This document shows, piece after piece, positions 1 to 10,589 of a DNA stretch of 64,000 bases. The position numbers and the translations under genes are program-made. Every line of letters starts with the position of its first letter. Within the stretch, counting starts at the first letter, position 1. The notes under the pieces are model-generated. The model was not told the DNA's origin. It did no database searches and saw nothing but the letters and a program-made list of their open reading frames with translations. Origin of the DNA: Diaphorobacter caeni (lineage in GTDB: Bacteria > Pseudomonadota > Gammaproteobacteria > Burkholderiales > Burkholderiaceae_C); the NCBI RefSeq assembly GCF_015354245.1, contig NZ_JADKYZ010000012.1, positions 62,001 to 126,000 of the forward strand, given 5' to 3'.

Positions 1-1539
1 CACGAGCCAGAAGTCGTCGCAGACCGCTCGCAGCAGGGCACGGTCGTGGCTGACCAGCATGACGGTGCCTTCAAAGCTGTTGAGCGCCATCGACAGAGCT
101 TCGCGGGTGGCCAGATCCAAGTGGTTGGTCGGCTCGTCAAGCAGCAGCAGGTTGGGGCGCTGCCAGACGATCATCGCGAGCACCAGCCGCGCCTTTTCGC
201 CGCCGCTCATGGTGCCGACAGCCTGCTTGACCATGTCGCCGGTGAAATTGAAGCTGCCAAGGTAGCTGCGCAGATCCTGCTCGCGCGAGGGCTCGCGGGA
301 GTTCGGGCCCATGTCCCGGGCGAGGCGGATCATGTGCTCCAGCGGAGAGTCCGCGGGGCGCAGAACGTCGAGCTCCTGCTGGGCGAAGTAGCCGATGTTC
401 AGTCCCTTGCCCTCGGTGACATTGCCGCCGAGCTGGGGCATTTCGCGGGCGATGGTCTTGACCAGCGTCGACTTGCCCTGGCCGTTGGCACCCAGAATGC
501 CGATGCGCTGGCCGGCCAGCACGGATCGGTTGACGCCGCGCAGGATGGTGGTCTCCGAGCCGTTGTCGGCGCGGTAACCAAAACTGGCGTCCGAGATCGC
601 CAGCATCGGGTTGGGCAAGTTGGCCGGTTCCTTGAACTCGAACGTGAAGTCCGCTTCGGCCAGAACCGGCGCGATCTTTTCCATGCGCTCCAGTGCCTTG
701 ACGCGGCTTTGCGCCTGCTTGGCCTTGCTGGCCTTGGCTTTGAAGCGGTCGATGAACTTCTGCAGATGCGCGATCTTGTCCTGCTGGCGGGCAAAGGAGG
801 ACTGCTGGAGCTCAAGCTGCTGAGCGCGCAATTCCTCGAATTTCGAGTAGTTGCCGCCGTAGCGGTTGAGGTTGGCGCTTTCGATCTGCAGCGTCACCGT
901 GGTCACGGCGTCCAGGAACTCGCGGTCATGGCTGATCACGATGAGCGTTCCTGCATAGCGCTTGAGCCAGGCCTCCAGCCAGACGAGCGCGTCCAGGTCC
1001 AAGTGATTGGTCGGCTCGTCGAGCAGCAGGATGTCGCTTGGGCACATCAGTGCCCGGGCGAGTTGCAGGCGCATCCGCCAGCCGCCCGAGAAGCTGTTCA
1101 CCGGACGGTCGAGCTCGTGGGCCTGAAAGCCGAGGCCCAGAATCAGCGCCTGGGCGCGCGGCGTGGCGTCGAGCACGCCGGCGTCAAACAGGTCGGAGTG
1201 GGCATGGGCGATCGCCATGCCGTCGCCCGAGTCCTCGGCGGCCTTGAGGGCTGCGTTGAGCTCGGAGAGGCGCGAGTCGCCTTCCAGTACGAAAGTGGTG
1301 GCGGTCTCGGAGGTCTCGGGCATGTTCTGCTCGACCTGGGCCATGCGCCATTGCGCCGGCATGTAGAACTCGCCCGCATCTTCGTGCAGGCCGCCGTTGA
1401 GCAATGCGAAAAGCGTGGACTTGCCCGCGCCGTTGCGGCCCACAAGGCCCACTTTCTCGCCGGGGTTGATGGTGACGGTGGCGCTGTCTAGCAGCACGCG
1501 CGCGCTGCGGCGCAGGGTGACGTTGCGAAGGGTGATCAT
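1..1539 (-). CDS. ABC-F family ATP-binding protein, YheS-like (3' part cut by window edge)
   Basis: Soluble duplicated ABC ATPase without membrane segments, of the ABC-F class that acts on ribosomes. The visible 513 codons contain two complete nucleotide-binding domains. The first has Walker A GRNGAGKST, signature FSGGW and Walker B LLLDEPTNHLDLD. The second has Walker A GANGQGKST, signature MSGGEKARL and Walker B LLLDEPTNHLDLA. A charged linker rich in Lys, Gln and Ala joins them. The opening (MITLRNVTLRRSARVLLDSA) and the IDRFRAKA-type linker closely resemble E. coli YheS as I remember it. About the last 120 residues, normally a charged C-terminal tail, lie beyond position 1. The start is the ATG at 1539. 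The ABC-F class is secure; the YheS subtype is likely. Confidence 0.9.
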   Translation of the reverse strand, partial: MITLRNVTLRRSARVLLDSATVTINPGEKVGLVGRNGAGKSTLFALLNGGLHEDAGEFYMPAQWRMAQVEQNMPETSETATTFVLEGDSRLSELNAALKAAEDSGDGMAIAHAHSDLFDAGVLDATPRAQALILGLGFQAHELDRPVNSFSGGWRMRLQLARALMCPSDILLLDEPTNHLDLDALVWLEAWLKRYAGTLIVISHDREFLDAVTTVTLQIESANLNRYGGNYSKFEELRAQQLELQQSSFARQQDKIAHLQKFIDRFKAKASKAKQAQSRVKALERMEKIAPVLAEADFTFEFKEPANLPNPMLAISDASFGYRADNGSETTILRGVNRSVLAGQRIGILGANGQGKSTLVKTIAREMPQLGGNVTEGKGLNIGYFAQQELDVLRPADSPLEHMIRLARDMGPNSREPSREQDLRSYLGSFNFTGDMVKQAVGTMSGGEKARLVLAMIVWQRPNLLLLDEPTNHLDLATREALSMALNSFEGTVMLVSHDRALLRAVCDDFWLV

Positions 1540-1825
1540 GGATCCGGGGATTATCCCCGCGATTGAACCGCACCGGAGCCGCAGGGGTTCCGAGGCGGCA
1601 TTGCGGCCGGATTCCATCATGAGAACCGAAGCTGTAAACCGGACGGTCGATTGTGTTTCAAGTGGCGTCAGAGCGCGCTTTGGGGCGGGATGGACTGACA
1701 CAATGGTCAATACTTTGTCATCACGTTGAATTGTCGTTGTGCGTGGATGCGCCCAACCCTCCATCCGCACGGCAGCCCATGCATGGCGTCGCTGACAGTC
1801 CGCATGGGTCTCGACCAGAAGCCCC

Positions 1826-2719
1826 ATGCCGCATTTTTCCAGCCATCCGTCTCAGTCCCTGCAGCCTCGCGGTGCCGTCGAAAAGCAGCGACCGTCTGGC
1901 GACGCCGCAGAGGCGAATCACTGGCGGATCGAGGACATTCCTCTCGAGCAGATCGAGATCGATGCCATCGCGCACCATGAAGATCTGTTCTATCTGCTGA
2001 TGAGCGCGTCGTTCATCGAGACCGGATCGGACACCTACGCGGCCAATCTGGCCGAGCACTACAGGGACTACCCCGACATCGCCGCCTGGCTGCAGGATCG
2101 ATGGGAGAACGAGGAACTGCAGCACGGCACGGCGCTGCGGCGCTACGTCGAGGCGGTCTGGCCTGACTTTCCGTGGCAGCGGGCCTACGACAGCTTCTTC
2201 GGCGAATACTCCAAACTCTGCACGGTGGAGGAGCTGCATCCCGACCGTCACCTCGAGATGGTGGCGCGCTGCGTCGTCGAGACCGGTACTACGGCCTACT
2301 ATCACACCCTGCGAGAGCTCAGTGACGAGCCCGTGCTGCGCAAGCTGCTCGGCCACATCCGCAACGATGAGGTGGGGCACTACAAGCATTTCCTCAAGTA
2401 TTTCAAGGAGTTGCAGGAGCGGTCCCCGGTGAGCCGCACGCGCATCGCGGGGACGCTGTATGCCCGGCTCAAGGAGTTGCGCGAGAGCGATTCGGATGTG
2501 GCGCTGCGCCATGTGTTCGCGCACCGCGGAAACTACTTCGCGGACAGCGACCGCCGCTTTGCCGACATCGCCCAGCGCGCGTATCAGCTCGTCAGCACCC
2601 AGCTTCCGGCCGATCTGGCGGTGCGCATGCTGCTCAAGCCGCTGTTGTTGCCGCAACGGCTTGAGAGCTGTCTGTATGCGCCGATAGCGCGCTTCGCCAC
2701 GAGGGTGATGGCGCCTTGA
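1826..2719 (+). CDS. ferritin-like di-iron domain protein
   Basis: A 297-residue, mostly helical protein with two Glu...Glu-x-x-His type half-sites. ENEELQH lies near residues 95-100 and a later pair is formed by VVETGTTAYYH and NDEVGHYKHF (roughly 150-195). This is the metal-ligand layout of ferritin-like/rubrerythrin-type di-iron carboxylate proteins. No signal peptide or membrane segment is visible. The substrate is unknown; proteins of this kind are usually listed only as ferritin-like domain-containing. It converges with prmB, with 16 bases between the stops. The ATG at 1826 is the first in-frame start; the first ~30 residues are low complexity, so a later start cannot be excluded. Confidence 0.7.
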   Translation: MPHFSSHPSQSLQPRGAVEKQRPSGDAAEANHWRIEDIPLEQIEIDAIAHHEDLFYLLMSASFIETGSDTYAANLAEHYRDYPDIAAWLQDRWENEELQHGTALRRYVEAVWPDFPWQRAYDSFFGEYSKLCTVEELHPDRHLEMVARCVVETGTTAYYHTLRELSDEPVLRKLLGHIRNDEVGHYKHFLKYFKELQERSPVSRTRIAGTLYARLKELRESDSDVALRHVFAHRGNYFADSDRRFADIAQRAYQLVSTQLPADLAVRMLLKPLLLPQRLESCLYAPIARFATRVMAP

Positions 2720-2735
2720 GCAGACGTTGCCCTGA

Positions 2736-4843
<2,108 letters not shown>

Positions 4844-6007
4844 TCAACGCGGATGGACGTCGAGCACGATTTCGGTGAACGACGGCTGGTCGTCGTCGAC
4901 GCGCTGGTGCGCCTCGGCTTGGGCCTGTGCCGCCTTGGACGCCAGTGCAAAATCGTTTTGCAGGCGCCACAGCAGATTGGTGGGCGAATCGGCGTTGGCA
5001 AGACCTTCCTTGCGGTCGATCTTGTTGTCCATGATCATGTGGGCGAGCGCTTCCTCGAAGGTCTGCGAGCCTTCGGCCATGGATTTTTCCATCGCTTCGC
5101 GCACGCCGGAAAAGTCGCCTTTTTCGATCAGGTCGGCCACCAGCTTGGTGTTGAGCATCACCTCGACGGCCGGCAGGCGCGCGCCTTGGGGCGTGCGCAC
5201 CAGACGCTGGGAGATGACCGCCTTGAGCGCGGATGCCAGGTCGCCCAGCATCGTCGGGCGCACTTCGACCGGGTAGAACGACAGAATCCGGTTGAGCGCG
5301 TGATAGCTGTTGTTGCCGTGCAGGGTCGCAAGGCAGAGGTGGCCAGACTGCGCGTAGGCAATTGCGGCGGACATGGTTTCGCGGTCGCGGATTTCGCCGA
5401 TCAGGATCACGTCGGGGGCCTGGCGCAGCGCGTTCTTGAGCGCCGTCTGCAGCGTCGAGGTGTCGGCGCCGATCTCGCGCTGGTTGATGATCGCCCGCTT
5501 GTTGGTGAACTGGTATTCGATCGGGTCTTCCACGGTGAGCACGTGGCCGGTCTGCTGTTCATTGCGGTGGTCGATCATCGACGCGAGCGTCGTGCTCTTG
5601 CCGGAGCCGGTGGCGCCGACCAGAAGAATCAGGCCGCGCTTTTCCATGATGAGCCCGGACAGCACTTCCGGCAGGCCCAGCGTGGGCAGCGGCGGGATGA
5701 TGCTCGGGATGAAACGGATCACCACGGCGTAGCTGCCGCGCTGGCGCATTGCGCTCACGCGAAAGCGTCCGATGCCGGCCAACGGCACGCCCATGTTGAG
5801 CTCGCCGGTTTCCTGCAGCTCCTCGATCCGGTGGGGTTCGATGACTTCTGAAAGCAGATTGAGAGGGGCCTCGGCCGAGAGCACCTGATTGTTGATCGGC
5901 ACGCATTGCCCATCGATCTTGATGAGCGCAGGCGCGTGCGCCGACAGGTACACATCGGATGCCTTCTTCTCCGCCATGAGGCGCAGAATTCTTTCCATCG
6001 TGCTCAT
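4844..6007 (-). CDS. pilU: type IV pilus retraction ATPase of the PilT/PilU family (PilU-like)
   Basis: Hexameric secretion-type ATPase of 387 residues that powers type IV pilus retraction (twitching). Walker A GATGSGKST is at residues 131-139. An Asp box (VEDPIEYQF), Walker B with LIGEIRDRET and a His box (HLCLATLHGNN) follow, all in PilT order. The acidic C-terminal extension after the ATPase core is longer than in PilT and suggests PilU, the accessory motor, rather than PilT. No pilT lies beside it: the neighbours are dapD upstream and dapE downstream, so it looks like a lone member inside a lysine-pathway gene run. PilU versus PilT is less sure than the family. Confidence 0.85.
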   Translation of the reverse strand: MSTMERILRLMAEKKASDVYLSAHAPALIKIDGQCVPINNQVLSAEAPLNLLSEVIEPHRIEELQETGELNMGVPLAGIGRFRVSAMRQRGSYAVVIRFIPSIIPPLPTLGLPEVLSGLIMEKRGLILLVGATGSGKSTTLASMIDHRNEQQTGHVLTVEDPIEYQFTNKRAIINQREIGADTSTLQTALKNALRQAPDVILIGEIRDRETMSAAIAYAQSGHLCLATLHGNNSYHALNRILSFYPVEVRPTMLGDLASALKAVISQRLVRTPQGARLPAVEVMLNTKLVADLIEKGDFSGVREAMEKSMAEGSQTFEEALAHMIMDNKIDRKEGLANADSPTNLLWRLQNDFALASKAAQAQAEAHQRVDDDQPSFTEIVLDVHPR

Positions 6008-6080
6008 GAATCATCTCCCCCGTATGCTTTGAAATGGCCGGCGCGGGCTTGTGCCGCGTCACCCGGCCGGATGCAGGATA

Positions 6081-6914
6081 TCAGTCGCGCAGCAGGTCGT
6101 TCAGGCTGGTGCTCGAACGGGTCTTGGCGTCCACGGTCTTCACGATGATGGCCGCATAGGTGCTGTAGGCCACGCCGTCCTTGGTGGTCTTGGGCAGGTT
6201 GCCGCTGATCACCACGGAGCCGGAGGGCACGCGGCCGAAGAACGTCTCGCCGGTGTCACGGTTGAAGATCGGGGTGCTCTTGCCGATGTACACGCCCATG
6301 CCCAGCACGGAGTTTTCTTCGACGATCACGCCTTCGACCACCTCGGAGCGCGCGCCGATGAAGCAGTTGTCTTCAATGATGGTGGGGTTGGCCTGCAGGG
6401 GCTCCAGCACGCCGCCGAGGCCCACGCCGCCGGAGAGGTGGACGTTCTTGCCGACCTGGGCGCAGGAGCCCACGGTGGCCCAGGTGTCGACCATGGTGCC
6501 TTCGTCCACGTAGGCACCGATGTTCACGTAGGAAGGCATCAGGATCGCGCCCTTGGCGACGAAGCTGCCGCGACGTGCGACGGCCGGGGGCACCACGCGC
6601 ACGCCGGTGGCGGCGATCTCGGCTTCGCTCATGCCTTCGAACTTGGTGGGCACCTTGTCGAAGAAGTTCAGGTCGCCCGAGCGCATCAGCGCGTTGTCCT
6701 TGAGGCGGAACGACAGCAGCACGGCCTTCTTGATCCACTGGTGCACGGTCCATTGGCCCACGCCTTCGCGGGTGGCGACGCGCAGCTTGCCGGTGTTCAG
6801 CTCGGCGATCACGTGCTCAACGGCATCCACCACGTCTTTGGGAGCGGCGGCGGGGGACATGCTGGCGCGGTTTTCCCAGGCGTTGTCGATGAGGGTTTGC
6901 AGTTGTTGAGTCAT
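6081..6914 (-). CDS. dapD: tetrahydrodipicolinate N-succinyltransferase
   Basis: Transfers succinate from succinyl-CoA to 2,3,4,5-tetrahydropyridine-2,6-dicarboxylate in lysine/diaminopimelate synthesis. The 277 residues match the family (about 274). An N-terminal helical part is followed by a left-handed beta-helix of hexapeptide repeats, visible as [22 protein letters not shown] and [19 protein letters not shown]-terminal domain contains [11 protein letters not shown]. It is 12 bases downstream of dapC and almost certainly co-transcribed with it. Confidence 0.96.
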   Translation of the reverse strand: MTQQLQTLIDNAWENRASMSPAAAPKDVVDAVEHVIAELNTGKLRVATREGVGQWTVHQWIKKAVLLSFRLKDNALMRSGDLNFFDKVPTKFEGMSEAEIAATGVRVVPPAVARRGSFVAKGAILMPSYVNIGAYVDEGTMVDTWATVGSCAQVGKNVHLSGGVGLGGVLEPLQANPTIIEDNCFIGARSEVVEGVIVEENSVLGMGVYIGKSTPIFNRDTGETFFGRVPSGSVVISGNLPKTTKDGVAYSTYAAIIVKTVDAKTRSSTSLNDLLRD

Positions 6915-6926
6915 GGATTTACTACT

Positions 6927-8129
6927 TCAGGTTCTCGATTGAATGAACTGGACGATGCGTTCGGCCGCTTCCCGGCATTCCGCGGTTTCGGCCACCAGCG
7001 CCATGCGCACACGCTGCGCGCCGGGGTTGATGCCGTTTGCCTCGCGGGCCAGATAGCTTCCGGGCAGAACGGTCACATTGTATTGAGCCAGAAGGGCTTT
7101 CGCGAACTCCGTGTCGCTCATGCCCAGAGAATCCGGCACCTTGGCCCACAGGTAGAAGCTCGCGTCAGGCAAGGCGACGTCCATCACCTTCGAGAGCATC
7201 GGGGTGATTTCGGCGAATTTCTGGCGGTAGAGGGCGCGGTTTTCGACCACGTGCTGCTCGTCGTTCCAAGCGGCGATGCTCGCCTTCTGGATGGTCGGGC
7301 TCATCGCGCCGCCGTGGTAAGTGCGATACAGCAGGAAGGACTTGATCAGATCCGCGTCGCCCGCGACGAAACCGCTGCGCATGCCCGGCACATTGCTGCG
7401 TTTGGACAGGCTGGTGAACATCATCAGGCGCTTGAAGTCGGTGCGCCCGAGCTTGGTCGCCGCTTCCAGGCCGCCCAGAGGCGCCTCGTCGCGGAAATAG
7501 ATCTCGCTGTAGCACTCGTCGGAGGCGATCACGAAGCCGTACTTGTCGGACAGTGCAAACAGCTTTTCCCACTCGGACAGCGGCATGACCGCGCCGGTGG
7601 GGTTGCCGGGCGAGCACACGAAGATCAACTGCGTGCGCTGCCAGACTTCATCGGGCACGCTGTCCCAGTCGACGGCGAAGTTGCGCTCGGCCACGCTGGG
7701 CGCGAAATACGGCGTGGCGCCCGACAGCAGGGCAGCACCCTCGTAGATCTGATAGAACGGATTCGGGCTCACCACGGTCGCGCCCGGTCGGCTGGGATCA
7801 ATCACCGTCTGGGCGAAGGCAAACAGCGCCTCGCGCGAGCCGTTCACCGGCAGGATCTGGGTCGCGGGGTTGACTTTCACTCCATAGCGGCGATCCATCC
7901 AGCCGGCACAGGCCTCGCGCAGTTGGATGTCGCCCGCCGTGGCGGGGTAGGCCGCGAGGCCGTCCATGCTGTTGGCCAGAGCGTCCTTGATGAGCTGCGG
8001 TGTGGGGTGTTTGGGTTCGCCGATGCCCAGACTGATGGCGCGGTATTCGGGCGCGGGGGTGACTCCCGCAAAGAGTTGACGCAGGCGCTCAAACGGATAC
8101 GGCTGCAAAAGTGAGAGCAGGGGATTCAT
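6927..8129 (-). CDS. dapC: N-succinyldiaminopimelate aminotransferase
   Basis: PLP-dependent class I/II aminotransferase that makes N-succinyl-LL-diaminopimelate. It is 400 residues from the ATG at 8129 (MNPLLSLLQPYPFERL). ATGs at 8138 and 8162 would add 3 or 11 residues that do not look conserved. The PLP lysine lies in the TSLSKRSNVPGMRSGF segment, with VSPNPFYQIYEG and SPGNPTG motifs upstream. It sits directly before dapD. Assignment as DapC rather than a general aminotransferase rests on this context and the family-typical N-terminus. Confidence 0.92.
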   Translation of the reverse strand: MNPLLSLLQPYPFERLRQLFAGVTPAPEYRAISLGIGEPKHPTPQLIKDALANSMDGLAAYPATAGDIQLREACAGWMDRRYGVKVNPATQILPVNGSREALFAFAQTVIDPSRPGATVVSPNPFYQIYEGAALLSGATPYFAPSVAERNFAVDWDSVPDEVWQRTQLIFVCSPGNPTGAVMPLSEWEKLFALSDKYGFVIASDECYSEIYFRDEAPLGGLEAATKLGRTDFKRLMMFTSLSKRSNVPGMRSGFVAGDADLIKSFLLYRTYHGGAMSPTIQKASIAAWNDEQHVVENRALYRQKFAEITPMLSKVMDVALPDASFYLWAKVPDSLGMSDTEFAKALLAQYNVTVLPGSYLAREANGINPGAQRVRMALVAETAECREAAERIVQFIQSRT

Positions 8130-8198
8130 GTTCGCCATTATGGTGGAAGCACAGGCGGCCACGGCGTTCGCATTGGAATCGGGCCTGCCGGTTGCGCG

Positions 8199-8915
8199 TC
8201 AGCTTTGTCCGCGCTGGGCGCGGGCGCGCGCCATTGCGGCGGCGATCATGGCCTTCTTGGGGTCGAGCGCGGAAGGGGCTGCGGGAGCTGCCGCTTCGGC
8301 CAGCGATTGCGCCGCAGTCGCTGCAGCCTGCGCATTTGCCGCCACCGCCGGTGCGTGCCGCTGGCGTGTCAGATGGTCGAGGTAGCGGCTGCGGGCGTGA
8401 TGGGCCAGCGGCTCGCTCCACGCGGCCCAGCCGGTGGATGAACCGCTGATGTTGTCCAGCGAAATGCAGTCCACGGGGCAGACCGGAATGCAAAGCTCGC
8501 ACCCCGTGCAGTGCTCCGCGATGACGGTGTGCATGCGCTTGTTCGCACCGATGATGGCGTCCGTAGGGCACACCTTGAGGCACAGCGTGCAGCCGATGCA
8601 CCAGTTCTCGTCGATCACGGCGAGCGTGAGCGGGCCTTCGAAGCCGTTGTCGGGGTTGAGCGCGGTGGCGGATCGGCCGGTGATGGCGGCCAGTCGCACG
8701 ATGCCTTCCTCGCCACCGGGAGGGCATTGGTTGATGGCGGCCTCGTTGGCCGCGATGGCGCGGGCGTAGGCGGCGCAGTCCGGGTAACCGCAGCGCGTGC
8801 ACTGCGTCTGCGGAAGGGCTGCATCAATGAGAGCGGCCAAGCCCTCGAGAGGCTTGGCCGCAGTGTCGACTGGCGTGTTGTTGTTGGTTGGGGCGTGCTG
8901 CTCGGGCATGCCCAA
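8199..8915 (-). CDS. RnfB-like iron-sulfur ferredoxin protein (orphan)
   Basis: A 238-residue electron carrier. An N-terminal 4Fe-4S motif of the RnfB/Fdx type (QCTRCGYPDC...CPPGG) is followed by two bacterial ferredoxin clusters, CIGCTLCLKVCP and CTGCELCIPVCP, and then by an Ala-rich tail. Unlike true RnfB there is no N-terminal membrane segment, and none of the other Rnf subunits lies nearby. It may serve as a soluble electron donor or acceptor. It lies 24 bases after phaZ and 69 bases before dapC on the same strand. The iron-sulfur character is certain; the partner is unknown. Confidence 0.85.
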   Translation of the reverse strand: MGMPEQHAPTNNNTPVDTAAKPLEGLAALIDAALPQTQCTRCGYPDCAAYARAIAANEAAINQCPPGGEEGIVRLAAITGRSATALNPDNGFEGPLTLAVIDENWCIGCTLCLKVCPTDAIIGANKRMHTVIAEHCTGCELCIPVCPVDCISLDNISGSSTGWAAWSEPLAHHARSRYLDHLTRQRHAPAVAANAQAAATAAQSLAEAAAPAAPSALDPKKAMIAAAMARARAQRGQS

Positions 8916-8939
8916 TGGTACGCCGGTTCTTGCTTCGGA

Positions 8940-10244
8940 TCAGGCAGCCTGGCGTGCCGAAGGGGTCGCCTGTGCGGCGGCCGGTTGGTGCGCCAGGATG
9001 AAATCACGCACGCGTGGGTACACCTGATCGCGCCAGCGGCGGCCACTGAAGATGCCGTAGTGACCTGCGCCGGTGACTTCCATGTGCGAGCGGTCTTCCT
9101 TGGGAATGCCGGAGCAGATGTCCTGGGCCGCCTCGGTCTGGCCGGAGCCGGAGATGTCGTCGAGCTCGCCTTCCACGGTCAGCAGGGCGGTGGTCTTGAT
9201 GTCCTGGGGGCGAACGCGCTCGATGTTGCCCTCGGGCGACTTCACGTCCCAGGTGCCTTCGACCAGGCTGTACTTCTGGAACACCGTCTGGATGGTTTCC
9301 AGATAGTAGTCGGCGTCCATGTCGAGCACGGCGTTGTACTCGTCATAGAACTTGCGGTGCGCCTCGGCGCTGGCGTCGTCACCGCGCACCAGATCCTTGA
9401 AGTAGTCGTAGTGGCTCTTGGCGTGGCGGTCGGGGTTCATCGCCACGAAGCCGCTGTGCTGCATGAAGCCGGGGTAGACGCGGCGACCGGCGCCCGGGAA
9501 TTTCTCGGGCACGCGGTAGATCACGTTGTTCTCGAACCAGTCGATGCTGTGCTGCGTGGCCAGATTGTTCACGGCCGTCGGCGAGCGACGCGCATCGATC
9601 GGGCCGCCCATCATGGTCATCGACAGCGGCGTCTTCTCACCGCGCGAGGCCATCAGCGAGATCGCGGCCAGCACCGGTACGGTGGGCTGGCAGACGCTCA
9701 TCACGTGGCAGTTGCCGTAGGTGGACTGCAGGTGGCGGATGAACTCCTGCACGTTGTTCACGTAGTCATCGAGATGGAACTCGCCTTCGGACGTGGGCAC
9801 CAGACGGGCGTTCTTCCAGTCGGTGATGTAGACCTTGTGGCCGCTGAGCATGGTCTTGACCGTGTCGCGCAGCAGCGTGGCGTAGTGACCGGAGAGCGGC
9901 GCGACGATCAGCACCACGGGCTGGCCCTTGAGCGTGGCCAGCGTCGGGGGATCATCGGAGAAGCGCTTGAAGCGACGCAGTTCGCAGAACGGCTTGTCGA
10001 TCTCGACGCGCTCGTGGATGGCGACTTCCACGCCATCGACCTTGACGGTGGCGATGCCGAACTGCGGCTTCTCGTAGTCCTTGCCAAGGCGATACATCAG
10101 ATCGTATCCGGCAGCCATGCGCTGGGCCATTGTGGTCTGACTGAACGGCGTCTGTGGGTTGCTGAACATTTTGGAAGCCACTTGCGCGAGTTCGGCGAAG
10201 GGTTCCATCAAGGAGCGCTGAGCTTCGTAAATGGTGTAGAGCAT
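8940..10244 (-). CDS. phaZ: intracellular polyhydroxyalkanoate depolymerase
   Basis: Alpha/beta-hydrolase that mobilises stored polyhydroxybutyrate granules in the cytoplasm. It is 434 residues from the ATG at 10244 (MLYTIYEAQRSLMEPF), the family-typical beginning; a longer reading to 10319 lacks similarity. The catalytic centre is a Cys-box, VCQPTVP, with Cys185 replacing the lipase serine, as in the Ralstonia eutropha PhaZ1 group. Later are the catalytic Asp region (VEGELDDISG) and His in EVTGAGHYGIFSGRRW. A perfect 11-base dyad lies 24 bases before the start and may be a PhaR-type operator. Confidence 0.93.
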   Translation of the reverse strand: MLYTIYEAQRSLMEPFAELAQVASKMFSNPQTPFSQTTMAQRMAAGYDLMYRLGKDYEKPQFGIATVKVDGVEVAIHERVEIDKPFCELRRFKRFSDDPPTLATLKGQPVVLIVAPLSGHYATLLRDTVKTMLSGHKVYITDWKNARLVPTSEGEFHLDDYVNNVQEFIRHLQSTYGNCHVMSVCQPTVPVLAAISLMASRGEKTPLSMTMMGGPIDARRSPTAVNNLATQHSIDWFENNVIYRVPEKFPGAGRRVYPGFMQHSGFVAMNPDRHAKSHYDYFKDLVRGDDASAEAHRKFYDEYNAVLDMDADYYLETIQTVFQKYSLVEGTWDVKSPEGNIERVRPQDIKTTALLTVEGELDDISGSGQTEAAQDICSGIPKEDRSHMEVTGAGHYGIFSGRRWRDQVYPRVRDFILAHQPAAAQATPSARQAA

Positions 10245-10589
10245 CAGTGGGACCACTTTCAGTAATGTTGCAGTGCAATATAACAGGGGTTTCAGGCGTC
10301 TGTCAGAGAGTGAAATCACCTACTTGGAGTGGGACATCACGCTGTCAGAGGCAAAAACCTCCTTTTGACACGCATACACATTGCAAATTTTTGTTATCAA
10401 AAGACACTTGCCGATAAAGTTTTGCTCGTGCCGGCGGAATCGACTGTTCGCGAAATTGAAAAATTGACACGAATCAAGTGTCGCACCCTTGGATTACGTG
10501 GAGTTGACGGCGAGGATGTGCTCACATGGATGCTCGCCGCCCGTGTGGCACAGTGTGTTTTTGACGGGGTACGGGGCATCGCGGACGGT
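10245..10589. other. gene-free region between the alarmone synthetase-like gene and phaZ
   Basis: 345 bases without a supportable gene. It is more AT-rich than its neighbours around 10370-10470 and contains the phaZ promoter side with the TTGCAGTGCAA dyad. A second dyad, GACAC-N7-GTGTC, is at 10466-10482. No clear T-tailed terminator for the upstream minus-strand gene was seen. Confidence 0.5.
10268..10278. promoter_or_regulatory. dyad TTGCAGTGCAA upstream of phaZ, possible PhaR-type operator
   Basis: The half-sites TTGCA and TGCAA form a perfect inverted repeat around one central base, 24 bases upstream of the phaZ ATG on its promoter side. PHB-responsive PhaR repressors are known to bind TGC-rich dyads near phasin and depolymerase genes. 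The match in type and place suggests PHB control, but this is inference. Confidence 0.4.

Noticed and set aside
46..1491. 481-codon open frame on the plus strand opposite the ABC-F gene
   Set aside because: It is the mirror of a GC-rich gene with both ATPase domains clear on the minus strand; the plus-strand protein shows no family motif.
6051..8114. 687-codon plus-strand open frame across dapD and dapC
   Set aside because: His/Gly/Arg-rich antisense translation of two well-identified genes, with no domain of its own.
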